Source: Phoenix dactylifera
Taxonomy: Eukaryota; Streptophyta; Magnoliopsida; Arecales; Arecaceae
Assembly (NCBI RefSeq): GCF_009389715.1
Contig: NW_024067692.1
Coordinates: 1-64,000, forward strand
DNA length: 64,000 bases
Direction of reading: 5' to 3'
Shown: positions 22,323 through 32,823 of the stretch, piece after piece
Layout of the letters: every line of letters starts with the position of its first letter
Position numbering within the stretch: the stretch's first letter is position 1
Program-made: the position numbers and the translations under genes
Notes under the pieces: model-generated
Seen by the model: only the letters and a program-made list of their open reading frames with translations
Databases searched by the model: none
Told to the model about the DNA's origin: nothing

Positions 22323-22500
22323 GTAAGTCTCCAATCTTTAACATTGAGGAACAAATGTTGCTTTTAACATTGCAGGGGAAAGGATATTCATATTTAAGAT
22401 AATGAGAACTGATTTTCGAAATTTATTTATGTTGGTATCGAACAAAGAGATGCATCACATAGGTGAATTCAAGAAATCAAGTTTGATGTTAGGGATAAGT
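22323..22500 (+). repeat. Duplicated block B, copy 2 (partner at 11803-11990)
   Basis: Diverged copy of the block at 11803-11990, same orientation. It lies about 430 bases upstream of the Ty3/gypsy insertion. Confidence 0.7.
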
Positions 22501-22928
22501 ATACTGTAATAGGGCATTTTGCATGGAAGAAGAGAGTGCTCGGTTTTTCTTTTGGAACATATTCTGGCCAGTGGCATTAAGATTGGACGTATTTTCTTAT
22601 GGGTACCTTTCAAGCAGACAGCTGGTATGTGTCCGAGGAATAATCTAAAGGCTTGGCATATGGAAGAGAAAATTCCATATTATCTAAGTGCTCACTTTAT
22701 GAAGCATATATTCTATCTTTATCTTTAGTTGCTAAAGCACAGGAATGCGACCATTAGGGGGAACCCAAATTTACCAGTAATTTATTCTTTAGGATTATTT
22801 AGACCCAAATTTACCAGGATTAAATAATTATGTCACTTCCCGTAGGCATAACATAGGCGTTTCCTTCAAACTGCCTGACTAATGATTTTAACCTTCAAGA
22901 GAGTTATGTGGTCCGACCGTAATATGGG

Positions 22929-23806
22929 TGTTGCTGGTGGTCCAAACCGAGAACGATTGGCACAGCGAGGTGAACGGGGTTCCGTCTGAGTTGCCTTAGT
23001 TGGTGTTGGTTGTGCTCCACCTTCCACCGGGAAACCTGCAAGCAAGCCTCGCACCACCACTGGGGTAGTGGGGGCCCTCCGACGATCAAGTCAGAGGAGG
23101 TTGGAGGAGAAGGAGAGATAATTGCAGGTAGTAGGAGAATGCTCTGGAAGTTCTTGCTTACCTCCCCCTTCCCCCCCCCCCGCAGCATATATACCAGGCT
23201 GGGGGATCCTTCGGGGGGGTTGGTCATCGTGTGGCACGATGGAGTCGCCACTGACATGGCCGTTACAGGGCGTCGTGGGGCAGCGCCGGGTACGGCCGTG
23301 ACAGGGCGTAGTGGAGCTCCGCCTTGTACGGCTGTTACAGGAGATCGTGGAGCAGCGCCGGATACGACCGTTGCAGGGACAGAGGGTCGTGGCGTGCTTC
23401 AGGGGAACAGCCTGTCGTTGTCGAGAGGTTGCCGACTCGGGATCGGATTGCTGGATCAAGGGGCAGCCGACTCGGGGTCGGGCTGCGAAGCCGAAGATAT
23501 CCGACTCGGGGTCGGATTGCTGGATCAAGGGGCAGCCGACTCGGGGTCGGGCTGCGAAGCCGAAGATATCCGACTCGGGATCGGATTGCTGGATCAAGGG
23601 GCAGCCGACTCGGGGTCGGGCTGCGAAGCCGAAGATATCCGACTCGGGATCGGATTGCTGGATCAAAGGGCAGCCGACTCGGGGTCGGGCTGCGAAGCCG
23701 AAGATATCCGACTCGGGGTCGGGTTACTGGATCAAGGGGCAGCTGTAGTCTTCTTGGGCGCGCGTGTCAGTCACGTGGGGCATGGTGGCTGAGTTCCCCC
23801 GTAACA
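22929..23806 (-). repeat. Gypsy LTR, 3' copy in element orientation
   Basis: 878 bp, TGTTGCTGG to CCCGTAACA as read on plus. On the minus strand a TATA-like box TATATATGC lies at about 23185-23195. It includes the 69-bp tandem repeat at 23431-23735. Confidence 0.93.
23431..23735 (-). repeat. 69-bp tandem repeats inside the gypsy LTR
   Basis: About four and a half copies of a 69-bp unit containing CCGACTCGGGGTCGG and GAAGCCGAAGATATC, with starts at 23501, 23570 and 23639. The other LTR has the same number at about 32021-32325. Since 69 is a multiple of three, long repetitive ORFs appear in all frames but are not genes. Confidence 0.92.
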
Positions 23807-23820
23807 GTAGCCCCCCACTT
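23807..23820 (-). promoter_or_regulatory. Gypsy polypurine tract
   Basis: On the minus strand AAGTGGGGGGCTAC abuts the LTR start TGTTACGGGG. Its position and purine run fit the plus-strand primer. Confidence 0.8.
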
Positions 23821-24065
23821 CCGAGCCTGGAACCAGAAGGGGAACGGGCGAAGGAAGTGATGCTTCGAGATTGCCGCCATTCCTCGGAGAGGCGCGCGTG
23901 CTTCGAGCTCCCCGACTTCTTTATGGCGTATGGCGGTTGTTGCTGACCTGGCAGCCTGAGGATTTCGGCGGACGTCCTTCCTTAATGGCGTCGATTCGCC
24001 TTTGGGGCGCGAGCGACCCTTCGGCAGCCAGGCGTCCTCTGGCGTCACCGGGGCGTCACCCACCT

Positions 24066-24080
24066 TTCTGCCTATTTAAC
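24066..24080 (+). promoter_or_regulatory. Possible TATA-type promoter of the antisense ORF
   Basis: CTATTTAACCGGG lies about 270 bases upstream of the ATG at 24340 on the plus strand and is followed by a pyrimidine-rich leader. It could drive the antisense gene independently of the LTR; this is inferred from position. Confidence 0.4.
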
Positions 24081-24339
24081 CGGGGGTCCTCCTCCGTCCG
24101 CCTTTCTCTTTACAGACATCTTCGAGTTTCTCCTTTGCGCTGCCGTCATCGCCGTCGGACTGTTCGCTTGCTCCTCCTTTGACGCTCTCGGAGCTGTTCT
24201 TCCTTCTCTTCCGGTGAGTTGCTCCATTCTTTAATTTAGGGCTCTCCATACTCTCCTTTTGTATTAGTGTACTCCAGTCGTTCCGGTCTTTTCCCCCTTT
24301 TCGACCCTGTCCTGACCGTAGATTCACTGGCCATTAGGG

Positions 24340-26710
24340 ATGGGCGAAGTGAGAGCAGACCGCATTAAGTCGGAGTTGGCCGCCGAAGACCTAGATAGGT
24401 TCGTGGCTCGATACCACCTTCCCGAGGCCTGCAATGTTACACTCCCGGGGCCTGAGGAGAGGATGTCCCATCCTCCTCCAGGGAAGGTTGCCATCAATGA
24501 GGGCATTCTTCAGGCCGGGTTCCGCTTTCCCCCCTCGGACTTAGTCGTTCAGGTGCTTCGGGGTTTAAGAGTGGCGCCGACGCAACTGGTGCCGAACTCA
24601 TGGCGCGCCCTGACAGCCTTTCAGGTTCTCTGCCGCATGCACGAGGTTCCCGCCACCCTGAATGTCTTTTGGGAATGCTACGGCCTGAGTGGCCACCCCC
24701 AGGATAAAGGGTGGTGGTGCTTTGCAGCGCGGCGAGGGTGCGGCCTCGTCAAGGAGGCTCCCACCTCCATTCACGGCTGGAAGGAGCGCTTCTTTTTCGT
24801 TGACGCAGATTCCTCTTGGGGAATCAGGGCAACCTGGGAGACGCCGATGAAGTCTCCGATTGGCCTATCGAGGTTGTCGAGGGAGGAATCCGACGGCGTC
24901 GCCGTCTTGAAGGAGTTGGTTGCCGAGGGTCGGCTCCCCCCGGTGTGTCGCCTTATTTCCGAGGATACCTTGGTGAACGTCGGTCTGAGCTCGGTCCCCA
25001 CTGACCGTGAGCCCGCCACCATTTCTTTTCCTTAGCTCTGTTCTCCTCTTTCGTTTCGTTCTTTCCTTCAGTTTCTCAACCTCCGACCACCTCATCCTTT
25101 TTGCAGAGATCGACGACGTCATGCGGTCGGACAAGGCAACGGCTGTTGGTAGGACGTCCCTACTGGAAGCAGTCCGGAGGAAGAAACGAGCTCCTCCGAG
25201 CGGGGCTCAACCGGCGAAGAAGTCCCGCCGGCAGGCGACTCCGACGCCGACAGACGGGTCCGGACCCACCGATCAGGGGGACGCCGCGGGCGCGGACCGG
25301 GAGTTGACGTTGTATCAGCCCTCCGATGCCGAGACTACCGTTTCTCCGGAGGCATCACCCGGGCGCGCCCAAGATGGACGGGTCGGACGTGATCGGTCCC
25401 CAGCCCAGCCTTCGACTCGGTCGGCTCCGGATGATACGAGGAGGGACGCGCCGAGGCCCCGGCCGAGCAGGACCCTGTCAATTCCAGGGGCGGCCCCCGC
25501 CCCGAGCGTGGTCAGCATGACTCTTCCCCAAGCAATGGGTAAGGGTAAGGCTGCGGAACCACCGTCCGACTCCGGGGAGAAGTCGGGGTCGGCCTTCACT
25601 TTCGCCGGCGCCCGAAACCTCATCGAGACGGTACTGCTGGAGAAGGACCGCAGGCAGGTCCGGGAGATGAGGGTCCCTGACGTTGGGGCTGCCAGCTGCG
25701 TCTGTCTCATGTCGGTGAGTGTTCTTTCGGTCGCTTTTATCATTTATAGGCTCTGTTGATCCCCGCCTGACGCCCTCGTTTTTCCTATCTCTTAGCTCGC
25801 CCAGTACATGATCCGCCTGGAGGAGTGTTACGAGGAACAGGCGAGGCTTCTGGCGAGGGCCGAGAGCCAACTGAAGGCAACAGAAGAGGGTGGTCAGGCT
25901 GCGGCGGGGAGGACGACCAGGGACCTCGAGACGAGGCTCCAGGTAGCCGAAGAGCGGGCACTCGGCTTCGCCGCCCTCGAGAAGCAACTGTTGGAGGCTC
26001 GGGAGCAACTCAAGGTTGCCTCAGGTCTCGAGGGCGAGATCAAGAAGGCGGAGGAGCGGGCCGAGAAGCAGTCCCGGAAGGCTGCCGACTACCGGGAGAG
26101 GTGGGAGAAGGCCCAGCGGTCAGCCGACAACGCCCGCAACCGGACCCGGTCTCTTGAAGCCAAGCAGGGCGAATTGGAGTCGGCTTTGGAGAAGTCCCGC
26201 GCGAGCGACCAGGAGCTTCGTTCGCGCCTGGAGGAGGCTGAGGCTGCTCGCATCGCTGCCGAGGCGAAGCACAAGGAGGCCCAGGCTGATCTGTTGAGGG
26301 TCTCCTCCGAGGCGGATGACCGGATTGTGGCGAAGGTCTTGGAGGCAAAAGCTCAGATTATGGAGCGAGCAGAGGCGACGCTGGCCGAGAAGAGTGCGGA
26401 GATCGGGCGTCAGGCGGTACAGGCTTATCGTCAGTCCGCCGAGTTCACCTGTGATATGTCGGAGGCGGTACAGGCCTATCGTCAGTCCGACGAGTTCGTC
26501 CGTGATATGTCGGACGCGGGGTCCGACTCCTTTGTCTTAGGCTTCGAGGAAGGCCTGGCAAGGGTGTCGGCTAAGTACCCCGAAATTGACCTGAGTGGGA
26601 TCTCCCTTCTCGACTCCCCTCCGGCGCCATTGCCTGCTGCTTCTCCAACCGTCTCCCTACCCCCTGCGGACGTGCCCGGCGTTCCCGACCCGGGGGTTCC
26701 TCCAAGCTGA
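24340..26710 (+). CDS. Antisense accessory ORF of the Tat element, three exons (putative gypsy-type transposon domain)
   Basis: This lies on the plus strand, opposite to gag-pol. The proposed exons are 24340-25006 (donor GTGAGC), 25107-25714 (acceptor TTTGCAG, donor GTGAGTG) and 25796-26710 (acceptor CTCTTAG). They join in phase and total 2190 bases, or 729 residues. Exon 1 matches the plant domain known as putative gypsy-type transposon (WRALTAFQVLCRM, GWWCFAARRG, GWKERFFFVD). Exon 2 is a disordered, basic and proline-rich linker. Exon 3 is a long Glu/Arg/Ala coiled coil (about residues 425-650) with a near-duplicated VQAYRQSAEF/VQAYRQSDEF segment. Such antisense ORFs are known in Tat elements, but their function is unknown. 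All three exons are free of stops although pol is truncated. Confidence 0.82.
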
Positions 26711-26870
26711 CCTTCTGTATTTTTGTTCTTTTCTTTGTGTGTTGGCGTTTTGCCAAGTTGTATGGGTCTCAGCCCTAAAACAATGAAAGTTAATGCAAAT
26801 AGAGTTTCTTCATTTCACTTTCATCCTTCTTCTTTTTAACTCTTGGTAGCGTCTCGCTGACTCCCGACTC
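26711..26870 (+). other. 3' region of the antisense ORF
   Basis: T-rich tract with AACAATGAAAGTTAATGC that may include its polyadenylation region. No separate gene. Confidence 0.4.
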
Positions 26871-27025
26871 CGAGGGTTAGGCCTCAGGAAATTCTTCCGG
26901 CGCTAAGCCAGGCATCCGAGGGTTAGGCCTCAGGAAATTCTTCCGGCGCTAAGCCAGGCATCCGAGGGTTAGGCCTCAGGAAATTCTTCCGGCGCTAAGC
27001 CAGGCATCCGAGGGTTAGGCCTCAG
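26871..27025 (+). repeat. 46-bp tandem repeats
   Basis: Unit starting CGAGGGTTAGGCCTCAGG at 26871, 26917, 26963 and 27009, exactly 46 bases apart. Its GCCTC-GGAAATTC core also occurs in the neighbouring 121-bp unit. Confidence 0.93.
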
Positions 27026-27890
27026 GAAATTCCGCTCGTTGGTCGGCTAAGGCTGGCGCAAGCCGAGGCGACCGGTCGGGGCTTCAGGCTAGTCTGCTCC
27101 CGGGATGATCATCGGGTTAGCCTGGCATCCAAGGGCCGAGCCTCGAGAAATTCCGCTCGTTGGTCGGCCAAGGCTGGCGCAAGCCGAGGCGACCGGTCGG
27201 GGCTTCAGGCTAGTCTGCTCCCGGGATGATCATCGGGTTAGCCTGGCATCCAAGGGCCGAGCCTCGGAAAATTCCGCTCGTTGGTCGGCCAAGGCGGGCG
27301 CAAGCCGAGGCGACCGGTCGGGGCTTCAGGCTAGTCTGCTCCCGGGATGATCATCGGGTTAGCCTGGCATCCAAGGGCCGAGCCTCGGGAAATTCCGCTC
27401 GTTGGTCGGCCAAGGCTGGCGCAAGCCGAGGCGACCGGTCGGGGCTTCAGGCTAGTCTGCTCTCGGGATGATCATCGGGTTAGCCTGGCATCCAAGGGCC
27501 GAGCCTCGGGAAATTCCGCTCGTTGGTCGGCCAAGGCTGGCGCAAGCCGAGGCGACCGGTCGGGGCTTCAGGCTAGTCTGCTCCCGGGATGATCATCGGG
27601 TTAGCCTGGCATCCAAGGGCCGAGCCTCGGAAAATTCCGCTCGTTGGTCGGCCAAGGCTGGCGCAAGCCGAGGCGACCGGTCGGGGCTTCAGGCTAGTCT
27701 GCTCCCGGGATGATCATCGAGTTAGCCTGGCATCCAAGGGCCGAGCCTCGGGAAATTCCGCTCGTTGGTAGGCCAAGGCTGGCGCAAGCCGAGGCGACCG
27801 GTCGGGGCTTCAGGCTAGTCCGCTCCCGGGATGATCATCGGGTTAGCCTGGCATCCAAGGGCCGAGCCTCGGGAAATTCCGCTCGCTGGT
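27025..27890 (+). repeat. 121-bp tandem repeat array, about seven copies
   Basis: The unit contains GCTCGTTGGTCGGCCAAGGC, GACCGGTCGGGGCTTCAGG, CGGGATGATCATCGGGTTAG and GGCATCCAAGGGCCGAGC. Copies recur every 121 bases with very few differences. Tat-lineage elements often carry such arrays near the 3' LTR, and these can seed satellite DNA. Open frames here (27105-28006) are artefacts of the repeat. Confidence 0.95.
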
Positions 27891-28501
27891 CGTGCGCCTG
27901 TCGCTCGCCGCCCGACGGGATTTCTCCATGGCCAGCTGCGATTGTATTTCTCCTCCTCTCCAAGCGTCGCCTGGGGAACACCAGATGGGCATTAAGTGCT
28001 AATTAAGGGATTACCTGGGAAATCGGATCGCCAGTTGCTGCTTGCGAGGAGTGTCAGTTAAGCGGCCGTGATACGCGCGTTCTTCGAGGCGGATGCGGCT
28101 TGGGGCGCGAGCGGAGATACGTGGGCCTAGGGGTACAGGCCACCCGGAGTGTCCTGCACAAAAAATGCGATTAAGGAGAATAACGTTTAGGAAATCGCGG
28201 GAAGATACGCCTTGAGAGCCGGATCGGCTCCGGATTCAATGCGCCCGCATTTATTGGAGCTACCCGTATCGGAACGACCGGGGGGCCGCAGTTTGGCTAT
28301 AAATATAGGTGCAGGTGCGATGGAGCCTGCCAAGCCGGAGCTGTTCAGGTTGCAATGGATCGTGGGCCTCCTCTCCGGCGCATGGTTGAGAGACCCCTGC
28401 CGAAGGAACGGGAGGCGCGCCCTTCGCGACTTCCGCCAACTAGCCGTTTCATCTGGGATCAACAAGGAGGTTCTCCCCGGCGGAACTCCGCTCTAGGCGT
28501 T
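27891..28501. other. Unassigned internal stretch of the gypsy element
   Basis: GC-rich sequence where the rest of RT, RNase H and integrase would normally lie. A TATA-like CTATAAATATAGG occurs on the plus strand at about 28298. I see no convincing protein. It may be replacement sequence acquired when pol was deleted. Confidence 0.5.
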
Positions 28502-31477
28502 TCATTCGGGATCACGTCTCCCCTCCTTGAAGTTCGGCCTCCCGATTGAGCTCCGCACCAGGTGCTTGATCCGGGACCGCGCCTCCATATGCTCTTTGAA
28601 GATTTTGTTGACGAGGCGCTGGTAAGTGGCGCCAGCATTCTTCAGACCGAAGGGCATTACCTTGTAACAGTACAGCCCCCGGTCTGTTATAAAGGCAGTT
28701 TTCTCCTCGTCCTGTGGAGCCATCATTATCTGGTTGTAGCCGGAGAAGGCGTCCATGAAAGACAGCAGCTGATATCCGGAAGTCGCGTCGACCAGTTGGT
28801 CTATCCGCGGAAGCGGAAAGCTATCCTTGGGGCATGCCTTGTTCAGGTCGGTGTAGTCGACGCACATCCTCCACTTTCCGCTCGCCTTCCGGACAAGTAC
28901 GACATTTGCCAGCCATTCGGGGTAGCTGACCTCCCTTATGAATCCTGCCTCCAAGAGCTTGTCTACCTCCTGGTCGACCACTCGGATCCGATCCGGGGCA
29001 CAGTGTCTCTTCTTCTGCTTTACTGGTCGGTGGGTTGGGTCGACGTTGAGGGCGTGAGAAATGACCTCCGGGTCGATCCCAGGTACATCGGCCGCCGACC
29101 AAGCAAATACATCGGCGTTGGCTTGGAGGAATTCCACCAACCGAGCCCGAGCTCCCGGGTCGAGATTGGTGCCGACCCGGACCGTCCGGTCAGGGCGACC
29201 TTCCTCGAGGGGAACTTCGATCACACCTTCGGCCGGCTCCCCGTGCCGCAAGGCCACCTCGTCTCTGGCGTCGAGGGACTCGACGCTTAAGGCTTCTACG
29301 GGCTTCTTCCCTTTGAGAGTTGCTAGGAAACATTGCCTTGCGGTCGGTTGGTCACCTCGGACCTCTCCAATCCCGGCCGCCGTGGGGAACCGCATGAGCA
29401 AGTGGTACGTTGAGACCACCGCGCGAAGGGCGTTCAGTCCGGGTCGTCCGAGGATAGCGTTGTAGGCCAAGGGAACACGGACGACCAAGAACCCGAGCCG
29501 CACCGTGGCTTCTGCGGGTGCAACGCCCGCAGTCACAGGCAGCTCAACGACACCTTCGGCCGAGACAGCGTCTCCAGTGAATCCCATGAGGGGGGTAGAT
29601 GTTTTGTGCAACAATTGTCTGGACAAGCTCATCTTTTGGAAGGCCTCGTAAAACAAAATATCAGCTGAGCTTCCACTATCCACAAGAACACGCCTTACAT
29701 CATAGTTTGCCATAGTGAGGGAGATCACCATGGCGTCGTCGTGGGGGGTCTGAACCCCCTTTACATCTTCATCACAAAAAGTGATTACATTACCGACCCT
29801 CTGCCTCTTTGCGACGGCTGCCCTTGATGCTTCAGTCGAGCCCCCCGCGTTCCTCTCGGGCCGGGGGCAGCCCCCAGTGATAGTATGGATCACGCCCGCG
29901 GCGGGTCGATTCTGCTCTCGAGGCTCCGGAGGGGCCGGGTCGGCCGGACGCGAGTCTGCGGGGGGACGTCGGTCGTTTACATATCGACCAAGACGCCCTC
30001 GGCGGATGAGAGCCTCGATCTCGTCCCGAAGCTGGAAGCAGTCTTCGGTGTCATGGCCGTGGTCCCGGTGGTACTCACAGTACGCCCGAGAGGGCCTCCT
30101 CCCAGGGATCTTCTTCATCTGTCTCGGGACCGGGAGGTCCTCCCGCCCCTTGATTTCCATGAGGATCTGGGCCCGGGGAGTCAGGAGAGGAGTGTACCGG
30201 TTGAAACGTCGGGGCGGAGAACGAGGGCGTAGGGCGCCGTGGTTCCTCACCGGCGACAGGCTTCTGCGCCGACGCTGAGGCGTCGGGCTCCTCCCCTGGC
30301 GTGCCTCTTTTCGCCTTTTCTTCCCGAGCTTTGGAGGGATCTCGGCGGCCTCCTTGCTCCGGTGGGCGGCCGCCTCCTCGACGTCCGCATACTGGTTCGC
30401 CCGGGACAACAGCTCCGGGAAGCTCCGCGGCAGGCGTTTGTCCAGGGAGAAGGTGAGTCTGCCCTTTCGGAAGCCACGCTTCAGGGCTGAAAGAGCCACC
30501 TCCTGGCTCAGGTTCCGGACTTCCAACGTAGCCTTGTTGAAGCGGGTAAGATAATCCCGCAAGCTTTCTCCCTCGTTTTGCCGGACATCAAAGAGGGAGT
30601 CGGAGACCAGTCGCCGCCGACTACTGACGGCGAAATGGGTGATGAAGAGGCGGGTAAACTGATCGAAGGTCTGGATCGAGTTAGCCTCCAAGCCGGCGAA
30701 CCACGCCCTTGCCGGGCCACGGAGGGTCGCCGGGAAAACCTTGCAGAGGAGAGGACCTGATGCTCCGTGGAGGAGCATAAGGGTCCTGAAACTCTCGACG
30801 TGATCCCGCGGGTCCGCCGCCCCGTCATAGGGCTCGATCGCCGGCATTTTAAACCCCGGCGGATTCGGGGTCTGCAGGATCCTCGAGGCAAGCGCCGGTT
30901 GGGAGGAGATCTCCAAGTCGGCGAAGGGATCTTTAGAGTGGCCCTTCAGGACCTGGAGTTGTCGGTGGAGATCGTCCACCCGCCGGTCCAGGGAGCGCGA
31001 CCGATGGGTGGGAGACAAGGAGCACCGAGAGGGGGACCGACTGGAGCGCGGGTTCCTTGAGGACTGGGGGGTCTGGGAACGCGCCCGGGCCCGCTTCTCG
31101 TACCCCGCGCAGCTCCGATGGGACGGTCCCGGCAGAATAGACCGTGCTCGAGAATCTTCCTCGCGCCGGCGCTCCTCCCCATGGGAGAGGAAGGAGCGCG
31201 GGTTAAGGAGGACAGGTGAGCGCTCAGGGAGCAGCGGCTCCTGGGCCCGCTACGGCGCCCGAGACATCACACCCTGCAGGTTCTGCACCGCCTGCGCGAG
31301 GGTGCGAACCTGCTGGGCTAACTGGTCGAACTGAGCGGCTTCGACCATCTGAATAGGGGGTGGAACGGTGGAGTGTTGCTGAGAATGTGTTGGAGACGCA
31401 GCGGCCTCCCGGCCGGAGGCGCGAGAGGCCCCGCGACCGGAGGCATTGGAAGCTCCCCGACCACCTCGTCGTGCCAT
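28502..31477 (-). pseudogene. Gypsy gag-protease-RT polyprotein, one nonsense codon, RT truncated
   Basis: The frame opens at ATG 31477 (MARRGGRGAS) and is interrupted by an in-frame TAG at 31250-31252. It is then open to 28502; its first in-frame ATG after the stop is at 31018. Numbering from there, the Gag domain (FKMPAIEPYDG, ARAWFAGLEANS, FDVRQNEGESLRDYLTRFNK) covers about residues 55-220. A CX2HX4HX4C-type zinc motif YCEYHRDHGHDTEDC follows near 330. The protease motif VLVDSGSSADILFYE is near 445. RT runs from about 680 with EWLANVVLVRKASGKWRMCV, DLNKACPKDSFPLP and VMPFGLKNAGATYQR. It stops at KEHM, just before the catalytic YVDD, and ends in unrelated residues. Reverse transcription would therefore need another element's enzyme. 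Confidence 0.9.
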
Positions 31478-31500
31478 TACGATCGCTCTAAGATTCGGGC

Positions 31501-31518
31501 CCTCCTTCTAGCGCCAAC
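31501..31518 (-). promoter_or_regulatory. Gypsy primer-binding site
   Basis: On the minus strand TTGGCGCTAGAAGGAGG directly follows the 5' LTR end, the expected place for tRNA priming. I did not determine which tRNA it fits. Confidence 0.75.
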
Positions 31519-32395
31519 TGTTGCTGGTGGTCCAAACCGAGAACGATTGGCACAGCGAGGTGAACGGGGTTCCGTCTGAGTTGCCTTGGTTGGTGTTGGT
31601 TGTGCTCCACCTTCCACCGGGAAACCTGCAAGCAAGCCTCGCACCACCACTGGGGTAGTGGGGGCCCTCCGACGATCAAGTCAGAGGAGGTTGGAGGAGA
31701 AGGAGAGATAATTGCAGGTAGTAGGAGAATGCTCTGGAAGTTCTTGCTTACCTCCCCCCTTCCCCCCCCCCGCAGCATATATACCAGGCTGGGGGGTCCT
31801 TCGGGGGGTTGGTCATCGTGTGGCACGATGGAGTCGCCACTGACATGGCCGTTACAGGGCGTCGTGGGGCAGCGCCGGGTACGGCCGTGACAGGGCGTAG
31901 TGGAGCTCCGCCTTGTACGGCTGTTACAGGAGATCGTGGAGCAGCGCCGGATACGACCGTTGCAGGGACAGAGGGTCGTGGCGTGCTTCAGGGGAACAGC
32001 CTGTCGTTGTCGAGAGGTTGCCGACTCGGGATCGGATTGCTGGATCAAGGGGCAGCCGACTCGGGGTCGGGCTGCGAAGCCGAAGATATCCGACTCGGGG
32101 TCGGATTGCTGGATCAAGGGGCAGCCGACTCGGGGTCGGGCTGCGAAGCCGAAGATATCCGACTCGGGATCGGATTGCTGGATCAAGGGGCAGCCGACTC
32201 GGGGTCGGGCTGCGAAGCCGAAGATATCCGACTCGGGATCGGATTGCTGGATCAAGGGGCAGCCGACTCGGGGTCGGGCTGCGAAGCCGAAGATATCCGA
32301 CTCGGGGTCGGGTTACTGGATCAAGGGGCAGCTGTAGTCTTCTTGGGCGCGCGTGTCGGTCACGTGGGGCATGGTGGCTGAGTTCCCCCGTAACA
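31519..32395 (-). repeat. Gypsy LTR, 5' copy in element orientation
   Basis: 877 bp, nearly identical to 22929-23806. Differences seen are A/G at the CCTTAGTTGG site, C-tract lengths, G/A in the GGGGGATCC site, one G-run length, CAAAGGG/CAAGGGG and GTCAGTC/GTCGGTC. Confidence 0.93.
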
Positions 32396-32823
32396 ATGGG
32401 CATCATGGGCTAGCTTAGGCCTAGGTCGAAAACAAGGTTGGGATTTAAATCCCAGACTTAAACTTGGAACAAATCACATCCAACCCAACCAGCGTAGGGT
32501 GTTAGGTTCGAATAGAGCCGGAAACAAGCAAGTTGTTTGTGAGCTAGCTCGAATTTGGATTAAGGGTGACTCAGCGGAGCTGAAGCTAAGCTTAATTAGC
32601 TCGCTTGAGCTTGAGTCAAATTAACTCAAAGTACTCATATATAAATAATTTATTAATATTATATATTATTTTGATTATATTATCAACGAAAATATTTGTT
32701 TTAACTTTATTAAAAATTATTTGAAATACAATGTATTCTAATTTATTAATATGATTTCTTAAGTATAACACTAAAATGTAATTAGGATTATTGTTTTAAA
32801 TTAGATAAATATACAACAACTTA

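Larger units (their letters stand above)
22929..32395 (-). mobile_element. Complete Ty3/gypsy Tat-type retrotransposon, internally deleted
   Basis: Two nearly identical LTRs (22929-23806 and 31519-32395) bound the element, with the 5-bp target duplication ATGGG at 22924-22928 and 32396-32400. Genes read on the minus strand, so the LTR at 31519-32395 is the functional 5' LTR. The order is LTR, primer site, gag-protease-RT, an unassigned stretch, a tandem-repeat array, an antisense spliced ORF, polypurine tract and LTR. An antisense extra ORF and 3' tandem repeats are typical of the Tat lineage (Retand, RIRE2 and relatives). RT stops before YVDD, and RNase H and integrase are absent, so the element must depend on partners. 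About seven small differences between the LTRs imply a recent insertion. Confidence 0.95.

Noticed and set aside
23010-23860. Long repetitive ORFs in several frames over the gypsy LTR (and again at 31488-32413)
   Set aside because: They arise because the 69-bp tandem repeat is a multiple of three and free of stops; the sequence is LTR.
26871-27890. CRISPR-like array
   Set aside because: The repeats are continuous without unique spacers and lie in a plant retrotransposon.
27105-28006. Six near-identical 81-codon ORFs spaced 121 bases apart
   Set aside because: They are a by-product of the 121-bp tandem repeat, with no protein-like features.
28562-30891. Plus-strand ORFs opposite the gypsy polyprotein
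   Set aside because: They mirror the GC-rich gag-pol frame; only the minus strand carries recognisable domains.
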